DNA of 64,000 nucleotides from Breviolum minutum Mf 1.05b.01. Lineage: Eukaryota > Sar > Dinophyceae > Suessiales > Symbiodiniaceae. Shown one piece after another: positions 35,138 to 48,290 of this stretch. Location of the stretch: positions 101,308-165,307 of the forward strand of contig DF239773.1 of NCBI GenBank assembly GCA_000507305.1. The letters are read 5' to 3'. The position numbers and the translations under genes were made by a program. The notes below the pieces were generated by a model. The model was not told the DNA's origin. It did no database searches and saw only the letters and a program-made list of their open reading frames with translations. The first letter of the stretch is position 1, and each line of letters opens with the position of its first letter.

Positions 35138-36828
35138 CTGAAAATGGAAAACATAGTACAAGAACAATTGTAATCAAACATGTGCGCTTTTCAATTTGAG
35201 ATGAATAAAAAACAACTGAAAATCATCACACGTGGTGTTACTGTCACTGATGCAGTCCGCAGTCCTCATTTCCAGTACGCGCTGCCAAGTATAAAATGTC
35301 CTGGGTCTTACGGTAAGGCAGGATTTGGTGGCAAAACTCCATGATTTTGAGCAGTATACCACGATGGTCAATGGTCAAAACTCCATGATGATGGTCATCC
35401 CAAATAAAAAAACGAATCTTCACCACACATTTATGGATGCAACTTTCATCAACTTTCATCACGAAGATATTTCCCTTGATCTTTCGAGTTTGTTCCCACA
35501 CCGGGAAACAGCTTGGAAGCTTGTGAAATCATGTAGAAGTTCGTTCAGCACCAACTCACCAATTAACATCAATTAACCACGTCACTATAGGCAAAACAAA
35601 CAAAAACACAACACACATTCATCTCAACAAGAAGCATCTCCAAATCCATTCCATATCATTAAGTTACCATCCCGGCCCAATTTAACCTAGTTGAATTTTC
35701 AACAAAAGTTTCCCTCCTTACAAATAAAAGAACCAACCCAACCCCTTGGGCGACGGCTTACTGGACGCGACTAACCATCCCGACCTGAGAGATCTCCAAC
35801 TTCACGTCTTTCAATTTCTCTAAGTCACCAGAGGCCACGGCCTTACCAACCAGCCGTGATGGGTCATGGGAAGGGAAAGAGTTATGAAAACCCCACCATT
35901 CTAGCTGCTAGTTCTTCACAAAAGAGGCCTGAAGCCGGTGATTTGATGATTTGCTTGTTTGGTGCTTGGAAAAAAGAACAATAAATATATAGTCCTTAAT
36001 GGTGATTTATCATGGTAGAAAGTAAAACATCACCTTAAACAAACAATGGTTTAATAAGGTCTTCTTGTAACTATTGTTCTATATTCTTGTGATCCCCCTA
36101 TTTCTGGCAGGTTAGCGTTGCACGTTCCCCTTCAGAATCCAAGGTCATGTCCTCAGATGATGATCGAATATGATTCTGAGGATAGGATTGGAACCATTCC
36201 AAGCGGCATGTTTAGTCTCAAAGTCTGTAAAATTGTCACATGTCTATTTACATCTACCTAAAATATAGTGTCTACAACAATCATACCAAAGTTGAATCAA
36301 CTGCGACAAGCAGTTGATGAACCTATGACCAAAATGCTACTTGAAACACTCCATCCCTTCAAGACTTGAAATCACCCTCCCCCCCAAAAAAACAGAGCTC
36401 TTCCCTTCCAATCATCTTACCTGTTGATTGGAAATAAATCATGCGGTTCATTGTTAGTCGTCTATCCATATTCCATGTATAGATAATATGTATGTAGATA
36501 AATATGTATATATGTATATCCATTCCATGAAAAAAAACACACACATGTTCTTTTTTTAATATCCCATGTTTTCATGTGAATATGTATAATATATATATAT
36601 ACACATGTATATCCCATCTCTCCCATATATTCCATATATATATATAGAGAGATATAAATCCCATGTTTTCATAGATCACATAACCCCTCGGTTTGTACTG
36701 GTCCTATATATCGCCTTCATAGCATCACTCGTCATCTTGGATCCATCATCTGCGCTCTCCCAACCGAGGCCAAGGGTAAAATCTTCCAGGTTCCTCGGTT
36801 AAAAAAAGCAAGTTGTTGGAAGGAGATC

Positions 36829-36934
36829 TATACTAGATGGTGGTTTCAAGCCATTTGAAAAACATTAGTCAAATTGGATCATTTCCCCAGGTAGTGGTGA
36901 AAATAAAAAATGTTTGAAACCACCACCGAGTATA
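36829..36934. repeat. inverted-repeat element, family B (best copy)
   Basis: Arms of about 21 bases have TATACTAGATGGTGGTTTC at the left and GAAACCACCACCGAGTATA at the right. The inner part carries AGTCAAATTGGATCATTTCC and CCAGGTAGTGGTG, which recur in other copies. Confidence 0.85.
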
Positions 36935-37013
36935 CTGTTGATGGTTCAGAAATCTGGTAGTTGAAATCCCATGATTTACGAAAGTTTTTTTTTGCACCAT
37001 CCAGGTGGAAGAA
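36933..37013. repeat. inverted-repeat element, family A, partial
   Basis: TACTGTTGATGGTTC, TGGTAGTTGAAATCCCATG and ATCCAGGTGG are present. The right outer arm is not clear. It abuts the family B element on its left. Confidence 0.6.
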
Positions 37014-37905
37014 GATCTATAGATATACTTTGGGTATGGCCCCCTCCCAGTACCAGTGACCACCAGGATTGCTACATTTCTAGTAGGGAATCCCTTTAAA
37101 CCTTTTTTTTGCCACCCCCAAGACACCCCCAAGATATACTAGTTGGTGGTTTCAAGAACCCATCTGAAAAATGTTATGCTGTGCTTGTCAAATTGGAAAT
37201 CTTCCTTCCCCAATTTGCAGGGTGAAGATCACAAATACTATTTGTAACCGAAACCTATAGTCCTATAGTATATGTATTTTTTGGATATAAGGATCTATCA
37301 AATATTAAACAGAATGTTGTCGTATTCTTCTGCTGGTAGATAATATGCATGTACCGTCGTTACGTATGACCATTTGATGGATAGGACTCATGATCAACAG
37401 GAAATTTGATGGATGCTTCCCAAGTTCTGTATCTCCTTTTCCACGGGATGATTTTCAGGTGAACCATGTTAAACTTCAGGGGTGTACCCCCTGATTTTGA
37501 GGATTCTGAACGGATAGGAAAATATATGAAAATCCCTGGCTCCAAATCGCTCCCAGGGTAGATAGATATGTCTTTTTTGGATGAACTCATCTATATATAT
37601 ATATATCTTATATTAAACAGAAAGGTTCTTTGTAATGTAACAATGTACGCATGTGTAATGTATGTATACTATGGAAACATATTTCTTGGTATACATGTGT
37701 CATCGTTATGTCCATTTGGTGGATAGGATTCCATGATCCAACAGGAAAGTGTTGGTGAACTAAGAGTAAGCATATGAAGCACCTGATCACCTATCTGGAG
37801 GCGGAGTACTGGAAAGTATGCTGATATTCAATTTCTTTGCCAACCCTTCTAGTACACCTAAATCTTCAGATGTTTCCTGTTTCCCTTCGCTGGGCGGCCA
37901 AATGC

Positions 37906-37947
37906 TCCGCCACCATCCATCTGGTATATAGATCACATCTCCCTCTT
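37906..37947 (-). CDS. JmjC gene exon: EGDVIYIPDGWW
   Basis: After a TTGCAG acceptor the frame reads EEGDVIYIPDGWWR. This is the strongly conserved JmjC strand G-D-x-x-Y/F-x-P-x-G-W-W, which normally leads to the distal iron-binding histidine. Here the residue after WW is Arg and a GC donor follows GGA, so the histidine would have to come from the next exon or is absent. Confidence 0.7.
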
Positions 37948-40900
37948 CTGCAATGATGCCAGTGACCTTCCAAGAAACGGTTGCAGTTGAATGTGCACTT
38001 CAGGCTTGATGCTTGTCCCCCTCAAACATTAATCAAAAGGAATTCTTTATATAATTGCCATCATTTTAAACACTCCTGAAGGTCATATTTAAAACACCCC
38101 ACAAAAAGGGACATATATCGCAACATGTAACATTTTTTCGAACATTTTTCACCCAGTGGATAATCCATCTTCCTCTATTCAGGATTTTTCGGTCAAACTT
38201 TTGAACCGCCTCAAAAGTCAGGCATTGATTTGGGTTGTATACATAATAAAAAAAAACTCGACGAAGAAGAAGCTCTGCCGACCATCTTTCTAGAGAATTT
38301 CCACTCAGGTTTTACGAAGGCAGCAGATTGAAGAAGGTCCGATACTACCTTTGCTGAAGCTATTCAAGTGACATCTCGTTTTTGCATATTGTCATGATTT
38401 CTCCTCCATTCTAAGATAATGGAACTATCGTTTTGCCTGCCTTGCTTTTGTAGTCATTCGGTCACTATTTTCCGATGGTAAACCAACATGTCAAAAGAAA
38501 ATAGAGAACAATGTACGCAGTTTTCTATCAAAGACACAGTGTTATCTTCCTTTGCAAAAAGTACCAGTAAAATACACGGACTCTAGCACAAACAAATATC
38601 GCCCCTGCAAAGTGCTTGGGAAAAAATCCCTTTCCTTGTGGGAACTGCTGGTAATCCTTGAAGTGCTTTTCATACCCATATAGTCATGCATAGTATTCTT
38701 ATCATTTGCTTACCTATGTTTACCTTTCAAATGACATTCAAATGACCTGAATGAATTCAAGTATGCAACATACGTGGGATTCCTGGATGGATGGTATGGG
38801 ACAATACCCACAACTTGAAGTTTACGAATCCACAACCCACACTTCCAAACGTGGATGCCTGAGAAGAGGACACAAATGTCCAGGGTTCAGCAATCTCGGG
38901 CCTGGCTGGGTTTTCCACATGTCCAAAGGAATTCTGCAGCGCTAACTACAAAGTATTCAATCCCAAATAGCTGGACCAAACAAAGAAAACAAAGAATAGA
39001 CAATAAAACAATTGCCAAACCTGAATTCTGAGCTTTTGAACCATTAGTTCTATTGCCAACTTCATACCAACTCTTTTGGTGTTTCTTGTTATTTCATATG
39101 TTTGATGCCTTAGAATCAGACTTCTAAGCCCTTCGTTGATGGTGATCCAAAGCCTTGAACCTGAATGGTAAATAGCAGGATACGAACGTCTAAACTAACA
39201 ATCTCAACTGGTGGACGCCGGATTTATGCACCCAGGAGTAAGACTGTGTAGAGTCTATATGATCCTGTTTCCAAGAATGGGGTAAGTGGACAATAAGACT
39301 TGAGCTTGTGAAGTCTTTGTCTTGGTTTGGGGGATGCATTTTCTGCGAAAATATGATGGAAGAAGTAGGGTAAAAGATGTAAAAGTCCCTTTAACCAACA
39401 TCTCACGCGAGGCGTTTGATACTCAGAACTTTGCGCTCCGTGTCTCTGTGAATGTGCGGACATCCCTTCAGTTTGAATCCCAAAGAGTGTACAATATTTG
39501 AGGTACATATCCAACACGTATCTAGACATCTAAAGTATCTTTTGTATTTGTATTGCATCTTTGCATCTCTCTTCATACCATCTAAATCTAAATCAATAAT
39601 TATCCAAAATATGTACAGTTGCACATAAATTCATATAAACTGCAAATATCTGGAGCATCAATCGAATAATCGACATCTTTTCATAGATCTACAGCTATCT
39701 CATAAGGTGTCTAGTGGCGCCTGCTTCCGGGCGGTGCCAAAAACCATGCAGTTTTGCCCACCAATTGGGAGACCCAAGAGGCACAAGTACCACCTGCAAG
39801 CCATGAACATCTGAAGATTGGCAAAGAATCCGTTCTTCGACAAGAAAAGGCAGGAGATGGGAATAGGTCGGATAGGTGAAAGGGGTTAGTACATGTACAT
39901 GAGTTTAAAATATGCTTAACAAGATTAGTATCATCATGCAAATAATTACCAATATGTACTACGTAGTATCACCATGGTATGTAGGTATCTTGTGAACAAT
40001 GATGGATATGTCGGATATGTAGATTACATTTGTTCGAACGGAGCCGTGGGGCCGAATACACAAACGGCAGTCCGACGGCACACAGGGTACTGTTTGCCCA
40101 AGAAAGGAACTGGCGAACAGAATGGAAATGATTCATCTCTATGGTAGGCATATACAAGAAATCATCCCAAGTGGTAAATCAAAAGCAATTTAAGTTCATT
40201 TGTTCTTCAAATGGCTGAACTTGGGTCCTACTCTTGGACAACATCAACTCATTATCACGTATGTAAACAATAAACTCCCTTTTGAGAAATCCCTACATAC
40301 TCCTACATGCTAAGATGTGCTTACTATGTATATTGTTGGATGCAGCAGCATACAGAATATGTTCCAAATGATCGTGAATGTCATGGCAAAGAGCAAACCA
40401 TCAGCCCAAAATAACAATCCCAAATGCATACAATATATATATATATATCATATAAATAAACTATATATGTACACATTTATATGTGTCCTTTTTTGGAAGC
40501 CTCTTTGGGAAGGTAGCAATTTCTTTGAACCAAGTTCTGCCATTGAAAAAATCCAGCCCAGTTGGCACCGTGGAAAGCGATGAAAGTGTTGCGTTTGCCC
40601 AAATTCAGAATCGGTTCCGCATGGATGTGTGACCTCGCCAGCAAAAGAAAAGTAGGGAATGTCGCCACCATTTTTGCGTAGAAAATGCCAAGTAATATTT
40701 GCTTAGCTGGTGAAAAACATGCTTATGTAAGAAGATCATGTATGAGATCATGTATCAATATAACAATATATAAGAATTCAATTGTATATATCTAAATAGT
40801 AAAACATTATACACCATGTATAGGATTAGAACCACCTAAATCTCGCAAAAATTCGCCCTGGACTACCTGGTAACCTTTTTGAACATAGTGGAGATGTGTA

Positions 40901-41297
40901 CGGCAAGCCAAATGATCAAATTTAACCGCCCCCATACTACAATTTTGATGGTGGCAATCGTGGGCGATTCAGCCACTTCTAGGTTAACTCGCAGTAGAAG
41001 TCCCATTCATACAGGACTTGTAGGAGGTTAAACCACAAACTTTGAGCAGCAAGTGATCAATCATTCATTGACGGATCATCACCAAGTACCAAAAAGTGAC
41101 TCCAGAAAAATCAAAACAACTCTGTTTTGTGGGAAAATTACAAAACTATCTACTGCACGATTGAAGTAGCAACTAGGAAGAAGTCAGGCGAGCCAGTGGA
41201 TCATTTGATTTCGTGGATGATCGACTCCAAATTCGGAACCAAGAAGAGTGAGGGACTGAAAACTTATCGACTGAATGGACTTCATGATTGCAAACAT

Positions 41298-41337
<40 letters not shown>

Positions 41338-44300
41338 CTGCCATCCAACATCGTCATTGTCTTATTGTCTCACTTGTCGCAGCACATTGACGCGAGCAAA
41401 ACACACGAAAAAAACACTGAGGTCGACACGTTGCAAAACCCGAAATTTAACAGCGAGTTTACCCCTGAAAAACGATGGTTGGAAGTTGGAACACGATCCT
41501 TTCCCATTGGGTCCCGGTAACTTTTCAGGGGCGAACTGTCAAACTTTGGGGAGGTATGTTCTCCTCGTGATCCACTGCTGCTTCACTCTTGGCGTCCCAA
41601 CAACTCTTGTGGATGACCCCCACGCGAGTTGTAAAGCGCTTTGTGCAATGATGGAGGCAAAAAACCTCAGTGGAATGAACCAAGCAGCTTCTCATCTAAA
41701 ATGGGGTATCGGTATCTTCGTCAAATTGTATCGTCAAATTGGAAAGATTCCCAGTAAAATGGGGATAAAGATTTCCAAGATGAGGACAAACACATGAAAT
41801 TAAACCCACTATACCCCATCTACCACCATCTTCCCCAACTACCCAGGCTAAAAAAATAACAAGATTGAACTTCAATGCCTCGCAAACCTTTTTTTAAAGG
41901 GATGCTTGATGCTGAACTGAGAAATGAGGGCTTCATAGGGTGCCAGCAGCTGTACCTTCACTCCAGGACCCAAAAGTAATTCCATGTAAATGCAAATCCA
42001 ATGGGTTTCAATGTCAGCAAGTGAGGGCCACCAAACATAAGCTGTCAATCTGAGTGGCTGTTTTCAAAAATGATTGTCGGAATTTCATCCTCAGAGTCAT
42101 CGTGGAAGTATTCCTTCCTCGGGTCTTGCAAAAGTGTCAGATGACTTGTTCTCCACGGATCTATTCATGTCCCAGGTTTGAACATTAGGTGCCAGCAGCA
42201 TGTCGATGGAAAACACATGACCAAATAATTTGCAGTCATAAACCTTAAGTCTCCTTCCGTGCACACCATGTCCATCCACCAATAAATGGAGTGAAATGCC
42301 AAGTCATAAAACAGGACCTGTCAAAGGCATGAAGGTATCAAACATCAATGCTGAGTAGTGATTTCCGGTACATGGCATCATCTCCTTAGCATTTGTTTAA
42401 CCACATATTTGCCTTCCGTCATGACCCCTACCAACTACCTTCCCCACTAGTTAAACCCTCAGCAAATACCTGGATTTGCTTAGGATGGCTGGAAAATGTA
42501 CAATAAGTCATCTATAAATGGTGATTTCGTGATGATTTACCATGCTTACTAAGCACAAATCACCTTAAACTTGTCCAAGAAACAGGTTTACAGTCCATTT
42601 TACCCCAACCAAGCCACACCACAAAAATCAAGCAAATGAATCCCAGGCCCTATGAAAGTTGTTTCACATGGATCAAACATAAAGGCCAACCAATAATCCC
42701 TAGCAAGAGAAGGTAAGATTTCACGGGCCGCCCATACATTATTTTTTATACAGTACATATAAAGTATAAACACCAAGGTCAACTAATCAACCCTTTAGCC
42801 GCCGAGTCTCAATGTGTTTTCGTGCCACGGCCCTGTGTAGGAATACCTCACTGAAACGCCGCTGAGTTCTCCACAGTACGATGGGTTTCCGTGTTAAACA
42901 TGGAGGCAGAAAGTTCGGCATAGGGAAGGATGCTCCAGGAAGTTCATACATGGTTAATGAGACCAAACATATATGTATATAGAAATACATGTATATAAAC
43001 ATATACATATAAACATAATGTATATATTCCCACACTAGATCGATCTATATAGGTGCTAATGATGGTTTGTTTCTCTTTGGGGGGTTCCGCTCTTGGTACA
43101 TGAATCTATATTTTAAAGAAAAGTCAAATTAGACCCTGCATTTCGAAGGAAAGCAAAACTCCAATATTCGATCTTCAACTAGCTACATTGCATTACTGGT
43201 TCATAATGTAAATCCACGTAGCTCTCTGCAACTCCACATGTTATGTCTACTTTTCCAAATATTATGCTTGGAAAAGAGCTGCAACAAAACAATTTTCCAC
43301 TTCGAGACCTGAAAATGCCAACCCGAAGGTAGGCAAATCCACCATCTCACTGTTCTTTTTGGGGAAAGCCTTTCTGTTCAGAGTTGCGGAGTCTTGTTCC
43401 CTGACTGTTGGACCATTCCTGTTAGGGAAAAACACGCCCAAGAAGAAAAAATCATTAAAGCCCGTGAAATGTTTGCATATGCTCAAGATGTTTCTTTCAA
43501 GGTTTTGTTTCTTCCGTTTGTCGGTTAAACGCAAGAGTTCGGGCCACCATAATTGAAAGCAAACTCGATGTTGTACAACAAACAATTGCACCTTCTGACA
43601 AAAATACTGTTGATGGAAGAAATCCTGCACTATAAAACCCTGCAAATAATGGGTGCCCAAACTCAAAGGGGCCCCAAAACAACGGGCCCCAAACTCACCA
43701 AGCAAAACAACGCTAAACCGCTGAACTCCATGGCCAGGCAGCTCATGAAGGTCAAAACATGATCGAAGTTTGAAGTTTTGATCACCAAATTGATCCTGAT
43801 GTTTTTTTTTTGCCGCTGCGAAACAGAATCATTGCCGGGCAGTTTTCCGGCTAATTTTTCGAAGGAGTCTAAATTCCCAAAAACAAAAAAATATCTCTCA
43901 GCCCAAAGTCAACGGGGAATCCTGATTCATCGGTGTGAAATAGTTTCAGAAAAGGATGGATGGGATGGTTGCTCCACATAACCTTGTCAAGTAAAAAGAG
44001 TCCCTGTTGATATTTTCTTTATTTTAAGCAATCAACTTGACATACCAAAGAGTGATTTGATATTGGCATGATAGACTGACATGTTGACAGGATACTGTTG
44101 ATGATTCAGAAGCCCGGCCAACCTGATGATATGGAAAACATATGAAAATATCGCATCTATCTTTGGAATTCCAATATAACAGGTGGTGCAAGACTTCTTC
44201 CTCCAACTGTATTCACAAACATGGCAAAGATAACCAGTCAAATCGCGTCAAATCACCAAAACACTCTAGTCAAGTCACATGTCAGCCAATGTTTAGTTGC

Positions 44301-46460
44301 TGGTATACCAATTGGTGGGTTGGGACCTGTCCTTTCCAACCCCTGTGAGAAAGGGATTGTTACCTACTTGAAGATCTTCCTGTAATGGTGTACCACCAAC
44401 CTTAGCTACCAAGAAGTCGTTAAAGATTTTTTTTCATCCCATAGGATCGATGTCTGGTATATTTACTGTACCTCAATTCAACCAAATGTAGGTATATATA
44501 TATATATCATGCATGGATCCTGTGCGTATACCCAACAAAGCTAAATCTATCCCTTGGGAATGCCATCGCCTTTGTTGTATTTGGACCAAGATTTGCAGGC
44601 AAACGGATCTACTGTTGGAGATGTATCTATATATATATATATACATATCCATAAATAAAAAATAATATAATACAGAGTTATATACTTCTAAATAATTAGA
44701 AGCCAGGGAGAGAGAGAGAGAGAGAGACAGAGAGAGACATCATAGATAACATATAATTGTTTTTATTCCCGTGAAGTGATATAGTCATGTGATACTCAAG
44801 CCCAAACTACTTGCTCAATTGGATCACTGAGTATTTATCATCTTATCCCGAACTGCTCATTTGTTCAAATTGACCATGCACCATTCAGTCAAATTAGCTT
44901 CCAAGGCTCAAGTTCAGGAAGGTTAAGAATCTTTGCGATGAAGTGATGAATGTCTCCCAAGGAAAATTCACACATCACCAAGAAAAAGCTTTCTCTTCCG
45001 GTAACCTCCCCTTTTGAGCCCATTTTTGGTTGATGTTAAATCAAAAACAACATTTCTTGGGACATTCATCGCAGAGCATGAGATATATCAACCTCCAAAT
45101 CGGACAAGGGCTTATCTTCTCTCCCTCATCCATTATTGTTCACCAAGGCACCATGAAAGAATCTCCTCAGTTGCGGAGAAACAAAGTGATGATACACAAC
45201 AAATGGACTTGTTAGGTGCTTTGAAGATTTTCAGTCCAGAAATACACTAGACTATATAGAGTTTCATCAAAAAAACATTTGGGAAAACCAAAAATGGTGA
45301 ACATACAGTCCCTGAAACAAACATAGCACTTAAAAATTGATGGGTTGGGACCGGGAGATGAATTTCCTTTTGAAGATACCTTTTTTTCAGGTGTGACCTG
45401 TTGGTTTGGGAAGGGTATTGGGTGGTGGTTTGGTAAGTGATGTTTTTGTCTACATGTTTTTTTCATGAGAATTGTAGGTATACCCCTCTGAAAACTAACG
45501 AATATCTCCTGAAAATTGATGCTTGTTTTTTGATTGAACATGTTCCTTTTGAAAAAATGATCCCGTTTTAGGGGAAACATGTTACAGGATTTTTTTTGGG
45601 GGGTGATTTGGTGGGTATTTCCATGATAGCATCAGTTTCAGCCGGTAAACTTCACCCAGGGTGGTTTGTGTTACAGAAAACCCAGGTTGAATCAGATGTG
45701 TCTGTTGAATATACTAAATGATCATATGTGTCACCATCTCCATTTGAGAAAAACATATGGAATCTTCATGTATCTTCTGTCTTTGCTTGGCAGCCAATCA
45801 ATGCAAAAACCTAACTTCGCAGGTCTGAAACAAATCAAACCTGTCAACTCATCATCAGCCTTAAAGCATCCCTGAAACTTACATGTAACTCTGAGTTGCT
45901 TTCAGCTACTGCACTTTAAAAGTAGATGGTCCTCACCGCTCTGATGTTAAACCTTCACCTTGTTGAGGGGCTGAAATTCGACATGTTGGCCTAAGAAGTA
46001 ATAACATTCGCACATCTTGCCAGCACTAAGTTGGCAATCGTAAGGACAGTGACACCAACCAAATTCAGGTTGTGACAATCCAACAGGTAATGATTTACCT
46101 GCAAAGATCAGAAGGAATTGTACAAATAATGAATTTGGGACAGGCTCACTCATGTGCTTTCCTCAACATCACAATTGCATGCTTGCAATGACTCAGAATT
46201 CAAGTGTTTCACGGAACACACCATAAGAGCACATCAAAGGAACACTCCCTTATATAGCCCCCTCTCAGTATCTAATCATTGCACTCCAACGGCTGGAACC
46301 TGAAAATCGCCCAGATTGGGTTCCACCGTAGTTTTCCGGTGGGTTTTCGGGGTGAAGGTGCCCATGGTCCCATGCTCCGATTTTCAGCACAGAGAGTCTG
46401 CTCCATCTCTGCTCTCGTGGTATAGCATTGCGCAGCAGGAAAGGTCGGGAGAAGTCGCAA
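37906..46460 (-). CDS. JmjC-domain protein gene (many small exons, partial)
   Basis: This is the span of a gene inferred from five minus-strand exons, listed separately, that occur in the order of a JmjC (cupin) domain: an N-terminal segment with RPFLLRNAIP, an acidic YFHDDSEDEIP segment, VCVFGPTAP, SQLVGKTAWFLAPPG, and EGDVIYIPDGWW. JmjC proteins of the JMJD6/FIH class are iron and 2-oxoglutarate dependent oxygenases acting as hydroxylases or demethylases. The HxD metal-binding exon expected between 40028 and 39793 was not found, so activity cannot be judged. Start, stop and several exons are missing. Confidence 0.7.
39734..39793 (-). CDS. JmjC gene exon: SQLVGKTAWFLAPPG
   Basis: After CTTGCAG the frame reads (G)GTCASWVSQLVGKTAWFLAP and then PGS. 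JmjC domains have S-x-W-x-x-L-V-x-G-x-K-x-W-x-L-F-P-P at this point, directly after the HxD motif. The 3' edge is uncertain. Confidence 0.65.
40028..40089 (-). CDS. possible JmjC gene exon: TAVCVFGPTAPFEQ
   Basis: The 62-base exon lies between AACAG and a GT donor and reads YPVCRRTAVCVFGPTAPFEQ. JmjC domains have W-x-L-x-x-G-P-x-x-S-G-T just before the HxD iron ligands, so V-F-G-P-T-A-P fits in place and character. It ends in phase 2. Confidence 0.45.
41298..41338. repeat. (ATC)n microsatellite
   Basis: Thirteen or so perfect ATC units occur within the JmjC gene span. Confidence 0.95.
41460..41556. repeat. inverted-repeat element, family C, diverged
   Basis: ACCCCTGAAAAACGATGG is mirrored by TAACTTTTCAGGGG and followed by AAACTTTGGGGAGGTA. 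It lies in the JmjC gene span. Confidence 0.55.
42075..42124 (-). CDS. JmjC gene exon: EYFHDDSEDEIP
   Basis: After a TTGCAAG acceptor the frame reads (D)PRKEYFHDDSEDEIPTI. JmjC proteins often carry an acidic stretch followed by P-x-Y-L-F-D before the core. The donor is uncertain. The match is a short, low-complexity one. Confidence 0.4.
44701..44740. repeat. (GA)n microsatellite
   Basis: GA units are interrupted by GACA. Confidence 0.95.
45305..45417. repeat. inverted-repeat element, family C, diverged
   Basis: The left arm contains CTGAAACAAACATAGCACTT and the right arm TTTCAGGTGTGACCTG, ending GGGAAGGGTA. A further partial copy follows at about 45480-45590. Confidence 0.6.
46391..46460 (-). 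CDS. JmjC gene exon: N-terminal segment
   Basis: The 70-base GC-richer exon follows GCCAG and reads CDFSRPFLLRNAIPREQRW and then SRLS. The pattern R-P-x-x-L-R-x-x-x-P...W is typical of the start of JmjC domains (x-P-V-V-I-R-G...W). A GT donor follows. Confidence 0.6.
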
Positions 46461-47929
46461 CTGGCGACAAAACAAAGTCTGTTGAAACACAGAAAATGGG
46501 CCATGGAACTCGGAAGGTGAAGAAATGATCCAAAGTTCATGCACAAGAAACTTGGAACATGTATGAAAATGTACGTATCTGCGCAAATTAATTGGAGTGA
46601 TTCCCTTATACGTACCACCATTTCAGATGACTACTCGGCGTTTTGCTTGTTATAATTTGCCCAGATTTGATTTGAAACTTTCCAGCTCCCAAGCTCAGGA
46701 GTTTCAAATTTCAGCACCCACAGTGGTCGAATAACTTGATTGACTAATCCTTGAGTTCATAGTGACTAGTATTAGAAAACAACATCGTAACAGAACCATA
46801 CATGTATATAAGTAAATGTATATATATATTATATATATATGTACTGTACATAGAAGTCTATGCTGTACCATGCTACTTTTAAAATTTTAATCAATCATCT
46901 ATCTACAAGCCGATCATCAACTCGTCGTCTCAACAGCTTCCAGGAACACCTCCAATCCTCCGTTTTCTTTAGCTTTCCAGTGGAGGACTTGTCCCAAATT
47001 GGAAGCTGAGGAGTTCGATACGCCTGGGGACGATTCGGGTGAATCAACCATGAAAAATGAAGGTTTTAATCCCTAGAAAATACGGGTGAAATAACCCTTA
47101 AATTGAGGGTTGTGGGTTCCCACGGTATACAATGTGTATATATATATATATGAATATTGAGAGAGACAGAGATGTATATCTTTAGATATTATTTCGCCAA
47201 CCTTCAAAGGGCTGCTAGTAAATTTCAGTTGAAAGTTTGAAAATAAACCATGCATGTATGATCATCTTTCCTTAACGTCTTGGTGACTTTGATTTCATCA
47301 ACCTGGCAACCTTTTGTATAGAAATCTGTTTGGTCCATGGAAGGTCATTGATGGAACCTGATGAACCTGAGTAGTAGCAACAAAAAACACATATTCAGCC
47401 AATTGTCGTTGCTAAATGTTGGTTGAGCCTATTCTAGGCGCAACTCCCGCAGGTAATGATCATTTTTTGGTTGGGAAGTCTTGGGCCAGTAAAACACCAC
47501 AATGAACCACTAAATAACCATTGACTAACATGTGTCACATTTCGTGTTCCTTTTTGTCGAGGCGGTGGTTTATGCATTTTTAGTTTACTATAATCCTGAT
47601 ACATCTACTGTAGTATAAGGCCCCCAAAATAAGATGACCAACCAAATGTTCAACACTGCTTGAACTTTGAACCAGCATTTTAACCATCGGGCCAGCTGGA
47701 GGTTAAGTATATCATCCCTCTGAAAACCCACAGCAAGCTTATTTTTGAAAACATGTCATCCCCCGTATCCCAGGGGTCTTTTTAGTTTCAGAGAGGAGCA
47801 TAGATCTTTCGATCCCTGTTTTCAATATTATACAGAAATACATATTCCTAGGATTGAAATCTCGAAAACATTCTAAAACATTCTGGGCATTCTGAGCCAC
47901 TAACTTGCAATTGCCTGAAGCTCATGCAA

Positions 47930-47980
47930 ACACACACACACAAGCACACACATAATGCACACACTGACACACCTGTAAAA
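47930..47980. repeat. (CA)n-rich microsatellite
   Basis: CACA units have interruptions (AAGC, TAATG, CTGA). Confidence 0.85.
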
Positions 47981-48290
47981 CCATCCTGGAACATTGGAAC
48001 GTCATTTCTCGAGTTCCAAAAATCCAACCCACTGAGAATATTGATCTCAAGTCATGGTTGAAATCAACTTTAGACCCTGAAAACACCTTTGAAACGCCAC
48101 AAGAGTCCCAAAGGATAGGCTTAAACAAATGCTTTTTCAGATGCTGAAGTCATGATCCCAAAGAGAAACAAATTCCATAGTCATTACCCTCCGGGGAACT
48201 AATCCCATAGAAGAAAATCATCTTCCCAGCTACCTTTAGAGGGGATATGTTCCTTTCCTGGAGTATGAGTCATGCGATCAATTGGGGGAA

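Larger units (their letters stand above)
34826..37905. other. region between JmjC and TIR-like genes
   Basis: Apart from the tentative exon at 35137-35010, no gene is seen. It contains (AT)n-type tracts around 36480-36660 and 37590-37610, two inverted-repeat elements abutting at 36829-37013, and a weaker repeat copy at about 37138-37260. Confidence 0.5.

Noticed and set aside
42787-43035. Minus-strand frame with YELPGASFPMPNF as a further JmjC exon
   Set aside because: The motif is only loosely like JmjC proteins and no clear splice sites frame it; left out for lack of support.
43262-43705. 147-codon minus-strand frame inside the JmjC gene span
   Set aside because: It runs through a family A repeat trace (TACTGTTGATGG at 43605) and shows no domain.
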